Assembly: GCF_002917105.1 (NCBI RefSeq)
Contig: NZ_PQFZ01000006.1
Coordinates: 124,001-188,000, forward strand
DNA length: 64,000 nucleotides
Source: Allobosea psychrotolerans
GTDB lineage: Bacteria; Pseudomonadota; Alphaproteobacteria; Rhizobiales; Beijerinckiaceae
Direction of reading: 5' to 3'
Shown here: positions 48,333-55,359 of the stretch, one piece after another
Numbering within the stretch: position 1 is the first letter of the stretch
Layout of the letters: the number at the start of each line of letters is the position of its first letter
Made by a program: the position numbers and the translations under genes
The notes under the pieces: generated by a model
What the model was told of the DNA's origin: nothing
Seen by the model: only the letters and a program-made list of their open reading frames with translations
The model's database searches: none

Positions 48333-49508
48333 ATGGCTGTGATCTCGACCAATATCGCCGCCAATTCGGCGGTCCGATACCTCAACATGAACTCCGTCGA
48401 CCAGTCGTCCTCGCTGTCCAAGCTGGCCAGCGGTTCGCGCATCACCAAGGCCTCGGACGATGCCGCGGGCCTCGCCATCTCGACCCGGATCTCGTCCGAC
48501 GTGACGGCGCTGACCCAGGCGGCCACGAACGCCTCGCACGGCACCTCGATCCTGCAGACCGCCGATGGCGGCGCCTCCAACATCAGCGACATGCTGCAGC
48601 GCATGAAGGCGCTGGCCTCGCAATCGGTCTCCGGCACCGTCACCGATTCCGAGCGTGCCTATATCGACGCGGAATTCTCGCAGCTCGCCGAGGAAATCGA
48701 CGGCATCAGCGAGAGCACGCGCTATAACGGTGCCAGCCTTCTCGATGGCACCAGCGATTTCGCCAACGGCATGGTCGTCGTCGTCGGCTCGAACGCCACC
48801 AGCGATACCATCAAGGTGACGATCGACGCCCTGACCACCTCGGCGCTCGACATTACCGCCGCGACGGATGAGGCTCCCGCCAGCCTCATCGGCAGCGCCA
48901 GCGGCTATGACGCCAGCGGCGGCGACGTCTCCTTCACCGTCAACGGCACCTCGGTGACGCTGTCGACAACCGGCGGCACGGCCTCGGACGGCGTCTATAC
49001 GGCCGACGACATCGCAACCGCGATCAATACGGCGTTGGGCACCAGCACGGTGTCTGCTTCCGTCGATGCGACCACGGGCAAGCTGACCCTGTCGAACACC
49101 GCGACGGGATCTGCCGCCGGGATCACCATCGCGGGTACCGGCAGCTTCGATGTCGCCGATCTCGGCTTCGACGACACCAGCAGCACGGGCCGCGATGCCG
49201 GCACCACCCTCTCGGTCGCGACGCAGGACGGCGCCCAGGCGGCCATCGATGTGATCGACGCCGCGATCGACAAGGTCTCGAGCGCCCGCGCCAATATCGG
49301 CGCGCTCGAATCACGCTTCGAGTTCCGCTCGAACACGATCGCCACCAGCATCGAAAACCTCGATGCCGCCAATTCGGCGATCAAGGATGTCGACGTGGCC
49401 TCCGAATCCGCCACCCTGGCCGCAGCCAAGGTCAAGACCCAGGCCTCCGTCGCCGCTGCCGCCCAGGCGAACCAGATGCCGCAGGAACTGCTCAAGCTGC
49501 TGCAGTGA
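48333..49508 (+). CDS. fliC: flagellin
   Basis: This is the filament subunit, 391 residues. The N-terminal D0/D1 helices have ISTNIAANSAVRYLNMNSVD, then LASGSRITKASDDAAGLAIS and ADGGASNISDMLQRMKALAS. The C-terminal D0/D1 has IGALESRFEFRSNTIATSIE and ends ANQMPQELLKLLQ. The middle (about residues 150-300) is a Thr/Ser/Asp/Gly-rich surface domain with a Flagellin-IN-like unit (DDIATAINTALG). GCAAGGAGA precedes the ATG. It heads the flagellar block, 135 nt after the ECF sigma gene. Confidence 0.95.
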   Translation: MAVISTNIAANSAVRYLNMNSVDQSSSLSKLASGSRITKASDDAAGLAISTRISSDVTALTQAATNASHGTSILQTADGGASNISDMLQRMKALASQSVSGTVTDSERAYIDAEFSQLAEEIDGISESTRYNGASLLDGTSDFANGMVVVVGSNATSDTIKVTIDALTTSALDITAATDEAPASLIGSASGYDASGGDVSFTVNGTSVTLSTTGGTASDGVYTADDIATAINTALGTSTVSASVDATTGKLTLSNTATGSAAGITIAGTGSFDVADLGFDDTSSTGRDAGTTLSVATQDGAQAAIDVIDAAIDKVSSARANIGALESRFEFRSNTIATSIENLDAANSAIKDVDVASESATLAAAKVKTQASVAAAAQANQMPQELLKLLQ

Positions 49509-49521
49509 ATCGATGACCGAA

Positions 49522-49545
49522 GCGGGCCGGTCTCCTCCGGCCCGC
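49522..49545 (+). terminator. GC-rich hairpin between fliC and fliD
   Basis: GCGGGCCGG and CCGGCCCGC form a perfect 9-bp stem with a 6-nt loop just after the fliC stop, followed by only a short pyrimidine run. It may act as a partial terminator that keeps filament protein more abundant than the cap protein. Confidence 0.5.
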
Positions 49546-49567
49546 CCTTCCACCGGGGTGCGATGAG

Positions 49568-51307
49568 ATGGCGTCAGTCAGCAGTACGAGTTCGAGCACG
49601 TCGGATCTGTTGTCCTCGGCCTATAGCACCTCGACGACATCGAGCTCGAGCAGCACGTCGAGCACCTCGGCCACCACCGATCCGTCCGACATCGATTGGA
49701 GCGCGCTTGTCGAGGCCTCGGTCCAGGCCAAGCTCAGCAAGGCCGACACGATCGATCTCAAGATCACCGCCAACCAGGCCAAGATCTCCGCCTATGAACA
49801 GCTGCAATCCCTGCTCGACGATCTCTCGGACGCCGCCGATGCGCTGCGCGCCGTCTCCGGAACCTCGAACAGCTCCACCGACGTTTTTCTGAACCGGGCC
49901 GCCTATCTCTCCGCCAATGGCGACGTCGACGCCGCCTCATCGCTATCCGCGACGGTCGAGGACGGAACCGATGTCGGCAGCTACGACATCCAGGTTCTGC
50001 AACTCGCCAAAGCCCACAAGATCGCGAGCAGCGTCGTCGCCAGCAGCTCGGAGGATCTCGGCTATTCCGGCGTGATCTCGCTTGGCACCGAAAGCGGCAG
50101 CTCGGTCGAGTTGACGGTCACCGAGAGCATGTCGCTCGCCGATCTCGCCGAGGCGATCAATGACCAGTCGGGCACCACCGGCGTGCAGGCCACCGTGCTG
50201 AAGGTGTCGTCTTCGCAATACCAGCTCATCCTGTCCACGAGCGAGACCGGCGAGACGATCAGTGCGAGCACCGTCTCCGGCGACGATGTGCTCACCTCGC
50301 TCGGCATCACGGACAGCACCGGCGCTCTGGCCAACGTCCTGCAGGAATCGCAGGACGCCATCGTCACGCTCGACGGCATCACCGCCACCCGCTCCACCAA
50401 CGACATCGACGACCTGCTCGACGGCGTGACGCTGCATCTCTACCAGACCACCCAGAGCGACCCGGACACCGAGAGCGACGTCTCGATCACGATCGAGATC
50501 GGCGCCGATGTCAGCTCCGCCAAGACGGCGATCCAGGCGCTGGTCGACGCCTATAATGCCTTCCGCGATTTCGTCACGACGCAGCAGACGCTGTCCAGCG
50601 ACGGCACGGCCTCCGACGACGCCGTGCTGTTCGGCGACGGGACGATGCGCAGCACGACTCTCTCGGTCTACAGCGCGCTCACGCGCACGGTCGGCGAGAA
50701 TTCGATGGCGCTGATCGGCCTCTCCTTCGACAGCGACGGCACGCTCGTCCTCGACGAGGACACGCTCGACGACGCGCTTCTGGACGATCTCGACTCGGTC
50801 AAGGCGCTGCTCAGCTTCCAGATGGGTGCCTCGTCCAGCGATCTGATGCTGCTGGCGCGCGGCACCAATGTGCCCAATCCCTTCACCCTCGATGTGACGG
50901 TCGACGCCAGCGGGGCGCTGAGCTCGGCTTCGGTGAACGGCGATTCCTCGCTCTTCACGGTCAAGGGCACCCGGATCGTCGGTGCCGCCGGGACCGCCTA
51001 TGAGGGCTACAGCTTCGTCTATACGGGCTCGAGCTCGAAATCGATCGACGTCTCGCTGAGCACCGGCATCGCCGAGCTGCTCTACAACACGTCGAGCGAC
51101 GCCTCCGACAGCTCGGACGGCACGCTGCAGACGCTCATCGACAATCTCGAGGCGACCGACACGACGCTCCAGACCAAGAGCGATGCGATCCGCTCCGCCG
51201 CCGAAACCTACCGGACCAATCTCACCAACCGCTACGCCCGCTACCAGGCCGCGATTTCCGCGGCGGAATCGACGCAGGACTACCTGACTGCGCTTCTCGA
51301 TCAATGA
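49568..51307 (+). CDS. fliD: flagellar filament cap protein FliD
   Basis: FliD (HAP2) caps the filament and guides flagellin assembly. It has 579 residues, somewhat long. The N-terminal D0 region is preceded by a tail of about 40 residues made almost only of Ser and Thr. The body has DWSALVEASVQAKLSKADTI and the AKISAYEQLQSLLDDLSDAA coiled region, then beta-rich domains with VQVLQLAKAH-type QVLQLAKAHKIAS. The C-terminal coiled helix ends AAESTQDYLTALLDQ. The gene is 59 nt after fliC and precedes fliS directly. Confidence 0.93.
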   Translation: MASVSSTSSSTSDLLSSAYSTSTTSSSSSTSSTSATTDPSDIDWSALVEASVQAKLSKADTIDLKITANQAKISAYEQLQSLLDDLSDAADALRAVSGTSNSSTDVFLNRAAYLSANGDVDAASSLSATVEDGTDVGSYDIQVLQLAKAHKIASSVVASSSEDLGYSGVISLGTESGSSVELTVTESMSLADLAEAINDQSGTTGVQATVLKVSSSQYQLILSTSETGETISASTVSGDDVLTSLGITDSTGALANVLQESQDAIVTLDGITATRSTNDIDDLLDGVTLHLYQTTQSDPDTESDVSITIEIGADVSSAKTAIQALVDAYNAFRDFVTTQQTLSSDGTASDDAVLFGDGTMRSTTLSVYSALTRTVGENSMALIGLSFDSDGTLVLDEDTLDDALLDDLDSVKALLSFQMGASSSDLMLLARGTNVPNPFTLDVTVDASGALSSASVNGDSSLFTVKGTRIVGAAGTAYEGYSFVYTGSSSKSIDVSLSTGIAELLYNTSSDASDSSDGTLQTLIDNLEATDTTLQTKSDAIRSAAETYRTNLTNRYARYQAAISAAESTQDYLTALLDQ

Positions 51308-51769
51308 ATGGACCCGAGAGACATGAACCAGAGTGCAAGCCGAGCCATCGCCACCTACCGGATGGTCGCGGCGCAAGTCCATCCGCTCGTCGCCGTCGTG
51401 AAGCTTTACGATGAGGCCATCCGCCAGCTCCACCTCGCTGTCCGCGCCATCGAAGCCAGGAAGCACGAGGAGAGCTATATCTGCATCTCCAAGTCATCCA
51501 CGATTCTGCGGGGCTTGTGCCACAATTTGCGCTTCGACAAGGGAGAAGACATCTCCCAGCAGCTGATGAAGGCCTATACCTATAACATCGTGGCGATCCA
51601 TACCGCTTATGGAAAGCCGGACGCGCCGGTTCGCTACATGAAGATCATCAAGCATCTCGGCGAACTACGCGATTCCTGGGCGATCGTCGCCGGCATGAGC
51701 CCGAAGCTCGAGGAAGTCCCCGCGCCGCGGCATCCGCAGGCTGCCATCCGCCCGGCAAGGGTCGGCTGA
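51308..51769 (+). CDS. fliS: flagellar export chaperone FliS
   Basis: FliS binds the flagellin C-terminus in the cytosol and prevents early polymerisation. It has 153 residues if begun at the ATG directly after the fliD stop; an ATG five codons later (51323), preceded by GAGAG, is equally plausible. Family features are ASRAIATYRMVAAQVHPLVA, KLYDEAIRQLHLAV and KSSTILRGLCHNLRFDKGED, forming the four-helix bundle. It ends in a Pro/Arg-rich tail. The order fliC-fliD-fliS is the common arrangement. Confidence 0.92.
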   Translation: MDPRDMNQSASRAIATYRMVAAQVHPLVAVVKLYDEAIRQLHLAVRAIEARKHEESYICISKSSTILRGLCHNLRFDKGEDISQQLMKAYTYNIVAIHTAYGKPDAPVRYMKIIKHLGELRDSWAIVAGMSPKLEEVPAPRHPQAAIRPARVG

Positions 51770-51943
51770 ACCTCCAAAGCGCCGGGCCGGGCGGCAGCCC
51801 AACCGCGCACCAGCTCGTCCCGCCTCCATCCGCCGCTCGGCCCAGCCGGGCCGGGCGCGAGTTCGCTCGGCGATTTTTGCCTATTTCCCTGATTTGCGAA
51901 ACAGTTTATCAACAAAGGAGATACGCTCAGAAACGAGACCGCA

Positions 51944-52252
51944 ATGAAGCTCGGCGAATTTCAGGACGCGATTGATCGGCATGGCGACGATCTGGCGACC
52001 TGGCCGGCTGGACTGCGGCAACCGGGACTGGCCCTGCTTCTTGCCTCTCCAGCCGCGCGCAGAATCCTCGATGAGGCCAGAAGCCTGCGCTCCGCGTTCA
52101 AATCGGCCTCTCCCGTCAGGGCGCCCAAAAGCCTGATCGATCGCATCATCGTGGCAGCTGTCGGCGCGGATTCGCAGCCCCCGGCCGCCGCCACGCAGTC
52201 CAATCGGCAGCCCGGCGCTCCAATCAACGCCAAGACCGCCAGCTTCATCTAG
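51944..52252 (+). CDS. small RHG-motif protein, possibly sigma-factor associated
   Basis: This is a 102-residue soluble protein beginning KLGEFQDAIDRHGDDLATWP, then LALLLASPAARRILDEARSL. The RHG-X-DL-X2-WP opening is one I associate with small proteins encoded beside ECF sigma genes of the class seen at 47511; this is memory of family context and was not searched. The C-terminus is Pro/Gln-rich and low complexity. There is no signal peptide. Between it and the sigma gene lie only fliC, fliD and fliS. The precise function is unknown. Confidence 0.7.
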   Translation: MKLGEFQDAIDRHGDDLATWPAGLRQPGLALLLASPAARRILDEARSLRSAFKSASPVRAPKSLIDRIIVAAVGADSQPPAAATQSNRQPGAPINAKTASFI

Positions 52253-52577
52253 GCACGCTCCGCCGGATTGGCCCCGTCAGTTGCAGCGTCGTCATCGTTT
52301 GCGTGATGAGCGGCGCGGTGGGCTGCCGCGCCTTGCCCGGCTGGAAACCGGTCACGGACAGCGCTTCGAAATCGCAAGCCGGATGTTTCGCCGCTTCGCT
52401 CTCCAGCGCGCCAGCTTGTAATGATTTGTTTCCCTCGGGAGGCGCCAAGACCCTGGGAGACGCCAGGATAAGGTGCGCCTGCGCCGCCACTGCCCGCCCC
52501 AGCGCATCCGCCTGATCGGCTGGCAGGTGAGCCGATGCCGTCTCGCCGCGGCTGCGGCGCACGGCACGGCACGGCAT
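52245..52577 (-). CDS. doubtful small hypothetical protein
   Basis: This open frame would encode 110 residues (contains ADQADALGRAVAAQAHLILA and FEALSVTGFQPGKARQPTAP), with a composition closer to real protein than the opposing frame. There is no clear ribosome site before its ATG, and GC-rich third positions are shared with the plus-strand frame, so codon bias cannot decide. It overlaps the end of the RHG-motif gene by 8 nt. No family is recognised. Confidence 0.25.
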   Translation of the reverse strand: MPCRAVRRSRGETASAHLPADQADALGRAVAAQAHLILASPRVLAPPEGNKSLQAGALESEAAKHPACDFEALSVTGFQPGKARQPTAPLITQTMTTLQLTGPIRRSVPR

Positions 52578-52802
52578 GTGCCAAATCTTACTCAGAAGCT
52601 AATAAATAGAGTTAATACTTGTTTAATCGAGTTCAAAGCGCCCGCCGTTTGCGCGAATTGCGATGGCGCCAATAAATCGCGCCTGAAAATCCTCCTCCGC
52701 CCGTATCAATACTGAAGGCGGCTCAGACCGCGCTTCCAGAGGCCAGATCGCAACACAGGCTTCCCGGACAGTACGCGTCCGGGCTGTCGATGGAGGTTTG
52801 TC
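52578..52802. promoter_or_regulatory. AT-rich region upstream of flgD
   Basis: The stretch 52583-52635 (AATAAATAGAGTTAATACTT and neighbours) and a second at 52673-52712 are AT-rich in a GC-rich setting. This is the probable promoter for the flgD-flgE-flgK-flgL group, distinct from that of fliC. GATGGAGG near 52790 is the flgD ribosome site. No specific sigma motif could be assigned. Confidence 0.45.
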
Positions 52803-53123
52803 ATGAGCGTCAGCTCGGTTTCATCGGTTGCATCAACAGCGTCGACCACGTCGACGAGTTCGTCGTCGTCGTCTTCCTCGCTCACGGAAACGGACTTCAT
52901 GCAGTTGATCGTCAGTCAATTGCAGAACCAGGATCCGTCGAATCCGACAAGTGCCAGCGATATGAATTCGCAACTGATGTCCTACGCCAGCTACAGCCAG
53001 CAAGTCGCGATGAACGACACGCTGTCTTCTTTGTCGGAATCGATGACAGCTTTGTCATCTACGGTTTCAGAGCTCTATTCGAGCGTCAATACGATCTCGT
53101 CGCAGCTCAACATCTCGGCCTGA
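52803..53123 (+). CDS. flgD: short FlgD-like hook-cap protein
   Basis: FlgD caps the growing hook. This protein has only 106 residues, against about 220 for full FlgD. It keeps the N-terminal core TETDFMQLIVSQLQNQDPSN and the downstream helix MSYASYSQQVAMNDTLSSLS, but lacks the FLIN/tudor- and Ig-like C-terminal domains. A Ser/Thr-rich export tail of 25 residues precedes the core. TGGAGG before the ATG fixes the start. The stop at 53121 is clean, with no remnant of the missing domains before flgE 35 nt later, so this looks like a natural short form. Confidence 0.85.
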   Translation: MSVSSVSSVASTASTTSTSSSSSSSSLTETDFMQLIVSQLQNQDPSNPTSASDMNSQLMSYASYSQQVAMNDTLSSLSESMTALSSTVSELYSSVNTISSQLNISA

Positions 53124-53158
53124 TTCTATCCAACCTGAAATAGAGTTGAGTAATCGCC

Positions 53159-54421
53159 ATGAGTCTCACCGGCGCATTGAATTCGGCTGTCTCGGCCCTG
53201 TCGGCACAAAGCGCGGCCCTGGCCATGGTCAGCCAAAACCTCGCAAATTCCAGCACATACGGCTACAAGACGACGACCGCGAGTTTCGAAAGCCTGATCG
53301 CGGATTCCTCGTCATCGGCTTATTCCGCCGGCGGAGTCGCCGCCTCCGGCGTGTCCAACATCGCCGCTCAGGGCTCGCTGACCGCTTCGGCGACAGCCAC
53401 CAACATGGCGATCGAAGGCAACGGCTTCTTCGTCGTCGGATCGAGCGTGACCAATGGCGACATCTACTATACGCGCAATGGCGAGTTCACGATCGACAAG
53501 ACCGGCTATCTGGCAAGCAACGGCTATTACCTGCAGGGCTGGCCGACCGACGCCGACGGCAATATCACCGGATCCACCAGTTCCAGCGCGCTGAAGACCA
53601 TCGACACCACCTCGGTCTCGAGCATCGCCGCGGCGACGACCAGCCTCTCCCTGCAAGCCAATTTGCCGGCGGATGCCGCTGTCGGCGACACCTTCGAGAG
53701 CGATGTCGAGATCTTCGACTCGCTGGGAACGGCGGCGAAGACGACGGTCACCTGGACGAAGACGGCTGAAAACAGCTGGACCGCCGCCTTCTCCGACGTG
53801 ACCGATTCGAGCGGCAGCGCCACGCTCGCCACCTCCGCGACCAGCAACACGATCAGTATCAGCTTCAACAGCGACGGGACGCTGGCCAGCACCACGCCCA
53901 ACCCGCCGACGCTCTCCTTCACCGGCTGGACGACCGGAGCCGCCGACAGCACGATCACGCTCGACATGGGCACCGCCAACAGCTCGAGCGGCCTCAGTCA
54001 GCTCTCCTCCGGGGACGACACACTCAGCGTCTCCCTCGAATATGATCAGGACGGCATCAGCTATGGCACGCTGACCGGCATCGAGATCGGCGACGACGGC
54101 ACCGTCTACGCGAACTACGACAATGATCAGCGCCGGGCGATCTACAAGGTGGCGGTGGCGACCTTCAGCAACGCCAACGGCCTGACCTCGATGAGCAGCG
54201 GCGTCTATGCCGCCAACTCGGTCTCGGGCGCCAGCTCGATGCATATCGCGGGAACCGCCGGAGCCGGCACGATCTCGGGCGGGATGCTGGAAACCAGCAC
54301 CACCGATACGAGCCAGGAATTCAGCAACATGATGGCGGCCCAGCAGGCTTATTCGTCCGCCGCGCAGATCATGTCCACGGTCAGCAGCATGTACGACACG
54401 CTGCTGAGTGCGATCCGATGA
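53159..54421 (+). CDS. flgE: flagellar hook protein FlgE
   Basis: This is the hook subunit, 420 residues. The N-terminal rod-like motif is ALNSAVSALSAQSAALAMVS followed by QNLANSSTYGYKTT; MAIEGNGFFVVGSS is the conserved segment after the D0 region, and YYTRNGEFTIDKTGYLASNG the D1 signature. The Ser/Thr/Asp-rich middle is the hook surface. The C-terminus SQEFSNMMAAQQAYSSAAQI and MSTVSSMYDTLLSAIR is the typical D0 helix. Its stop overlaps the next gene as ATGA. Confidence 0.95.
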   Translation: MSLTGALNSAVSALSAQSAALAMVSQNLANSSTYGYKTTTASFESLIADSSSSAYSAGGVAASGVSNIAAQGSLTASATATNMAIEGNGFFVVGSSVTNGDIYYTRNGEFTIDKTGYLASNGYYLQGWPTDADGNITGSTSSSALKTIDTTSVSSIAAATTSLSLQANLPADAAVGDTFESDVEIFDSLGTAAKTTVTWTKTAENSWTAAFSDVTDSSGSATLATSATSNTISISFNSDGTLASTTPNPPTLSFTGWTTGAADSTITLDMGTANSSSGLSQLSSGDDTLSVSLEYDQDGISYGTLTGIEIGDDGTVYANYDNDQRRAIYKVAVATFSNANGLTSMSSGVYAANSVSGASSMHIAGTAGAGTISGGMLETSTTDTSQEFSNMMAAQQAYSSAAQIMSTVSSMYDTLLSAIR

Positions 54422-54735
54422 AACGGGCGCGGGTTGCGCGCGCGGCGCAGCCGGACGTGCTGGCGGAGGATCCGCTGCTCGCCCGCCTGGCGCGCATCGA
54501 CAAGGAAGCGAAAGGCCATATCGAGGCCAGGCAACGCAGCGGCGGGCGCATCCCGCCGCGGCAGCGCAACGAGGTCCTCGTCACGCTGGCGGATCTCGAT
54601 CTCGCCCTGGAAGCGCTTCGCGGCGCCCGCGACGAGATGAGCATCGCCCTCGACAAGCGCCTCAATACCCATCGCGCCATGACCGCCTATCAGCGCGCCG
54701 ATGAGCTCTCCATGACGCCGCAGAAGCGATCATGA
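54418..54735 (+). CDS. small helical protein of the flagellar operon
   Basis: This is a 105-residue basic, helical protein with no signal peptide. Segments are PLLARLARIDKEAKGHIEAR, RQRNEVLVTLADLDLALEAL and DEMSIALDKRLNTHRAMTAY. It is coupled by ATGA overlaps to flgE before and to the FlgN-like gene after, so it is certainly part of the operon. Its size and helicity suggest a chaperone or an assembly accessory, but no family is recognised. Confidence 0.75.
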   Translation: MKRARVARAAQPDVLAEDPLLARLARIDKEAKGHIEARQRSGGRIPPRQRNEVLVTLADLDLALEALRGARDEMSIALDKRLNTHRAMTAYQRADELSMTPQKRS

Positions 54736-55220
54736 CCGAACCGAAGGATCGACCCATGCCTGATGCATCCGCGCCCGGCACCCCGCGGCAATCGGCGAAT
54801 GCCGCCGCCGCCGCCGTGATCGCTCTCGTCGAAGAGCTGATCGTCGTCATCGACGAGGAAAATCACCATCTCGCCACCGGCGCGCCGGCATCGACCTCCC
54901 ACCTCGTCCAGCGCAAGCGCGAGCTGGCGGAAAAATTCACCCATTGGGTCGCCGGCGTTCGCCGCCGGGATATCGACTTCCACGACGCCGACCCGGCCGT
55001 GCACAAGCGCCTGGTCGAAAGCAGCAAGACCCTGCGCAAGCATATGAACGACAATGTCGACAGCCTGCGCGCGTCGATCGCGGCGACGCGCCGCCGTGTC
55101 GACGCGATCATGCGTGCGATCCGCGAACAGGCCGCCCCGCCGCCGAACCAGTATGGCGCGAATGCCCGCCTCGCGGCCGCGCGCGCGCCGTCCCCGGCGG
55201 GCTCGGGCCGCTATCTCTAG
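54732..55220 (+). CDS. FlgN-like export chaperone (predicted)
   Basis: This is a 162-residue helical protein. The segment VIALVEELIVVIDEENHHLA followed by LVQRKRELAEKFTHWVAGVR has the pattern of FlgN, the chaperone for FlgK and FlgL, and its position directly before flgK fits that role. The N- and C-termini are Pro/Ala-rich and disordered. Sequence identity to known FlgN is not evident by eye, so the assignment rests on helical pattern and synteny. The start at 54732 overlaps the previous stop (ATGA). Its TAG stop abuts the family B2 repeat. Confidence 0.65.
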   Translation: MTEPKDRPMPDASAPGTPRQSANAAAAAVIALVEELIVVIDEENHHLATGAPASTSHLVQRKRELAEKFTHWVAGVRRRDIDFHDADPAVHKRLVESSKTLRKHMNDNVDSLRASIAATRRRVDAIMRAIREQAAPPPNQYGANARLAAARAPSPAGSGRYL

Positions 55221-55331
55221 AGCATTGTGCGAAAAAGTGGGTACCGGTTTTCCCATGAGAAATGCTCTAAGCTTTTAGAATCGATCACGTTTTTCGCATT
55301 CGGACGGAACCGTCCGAATGCGGCGTGACCG
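55220..55331. repeat. composite palindromic repeat, family B2, copy 2
   Basis: GAGCATTGTGCGAAAAAGTG, TACCGGTTTTCCC and AATGCTC form the first hairpin; CTTTTAGAATCGATCACGT is shared with 7551-7660; the second hairpin is CATTCGGACGG with CCGTCCGAATG. It abuts the stop of the FlgN-like gene and sits 28 nt before flgK. Confidence 0.9.
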
Positions 55332-55359
55332 AGCGCCGGCGGCTCAGGGAGGATAAGTC

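Noticed and set aside
49943-51466. A 507-codon minus-strand frame across fliD
   Set aside because: The product is an Arg/Gly/Asp-rich sequence without any domain and mirrors the codon use of fliD.
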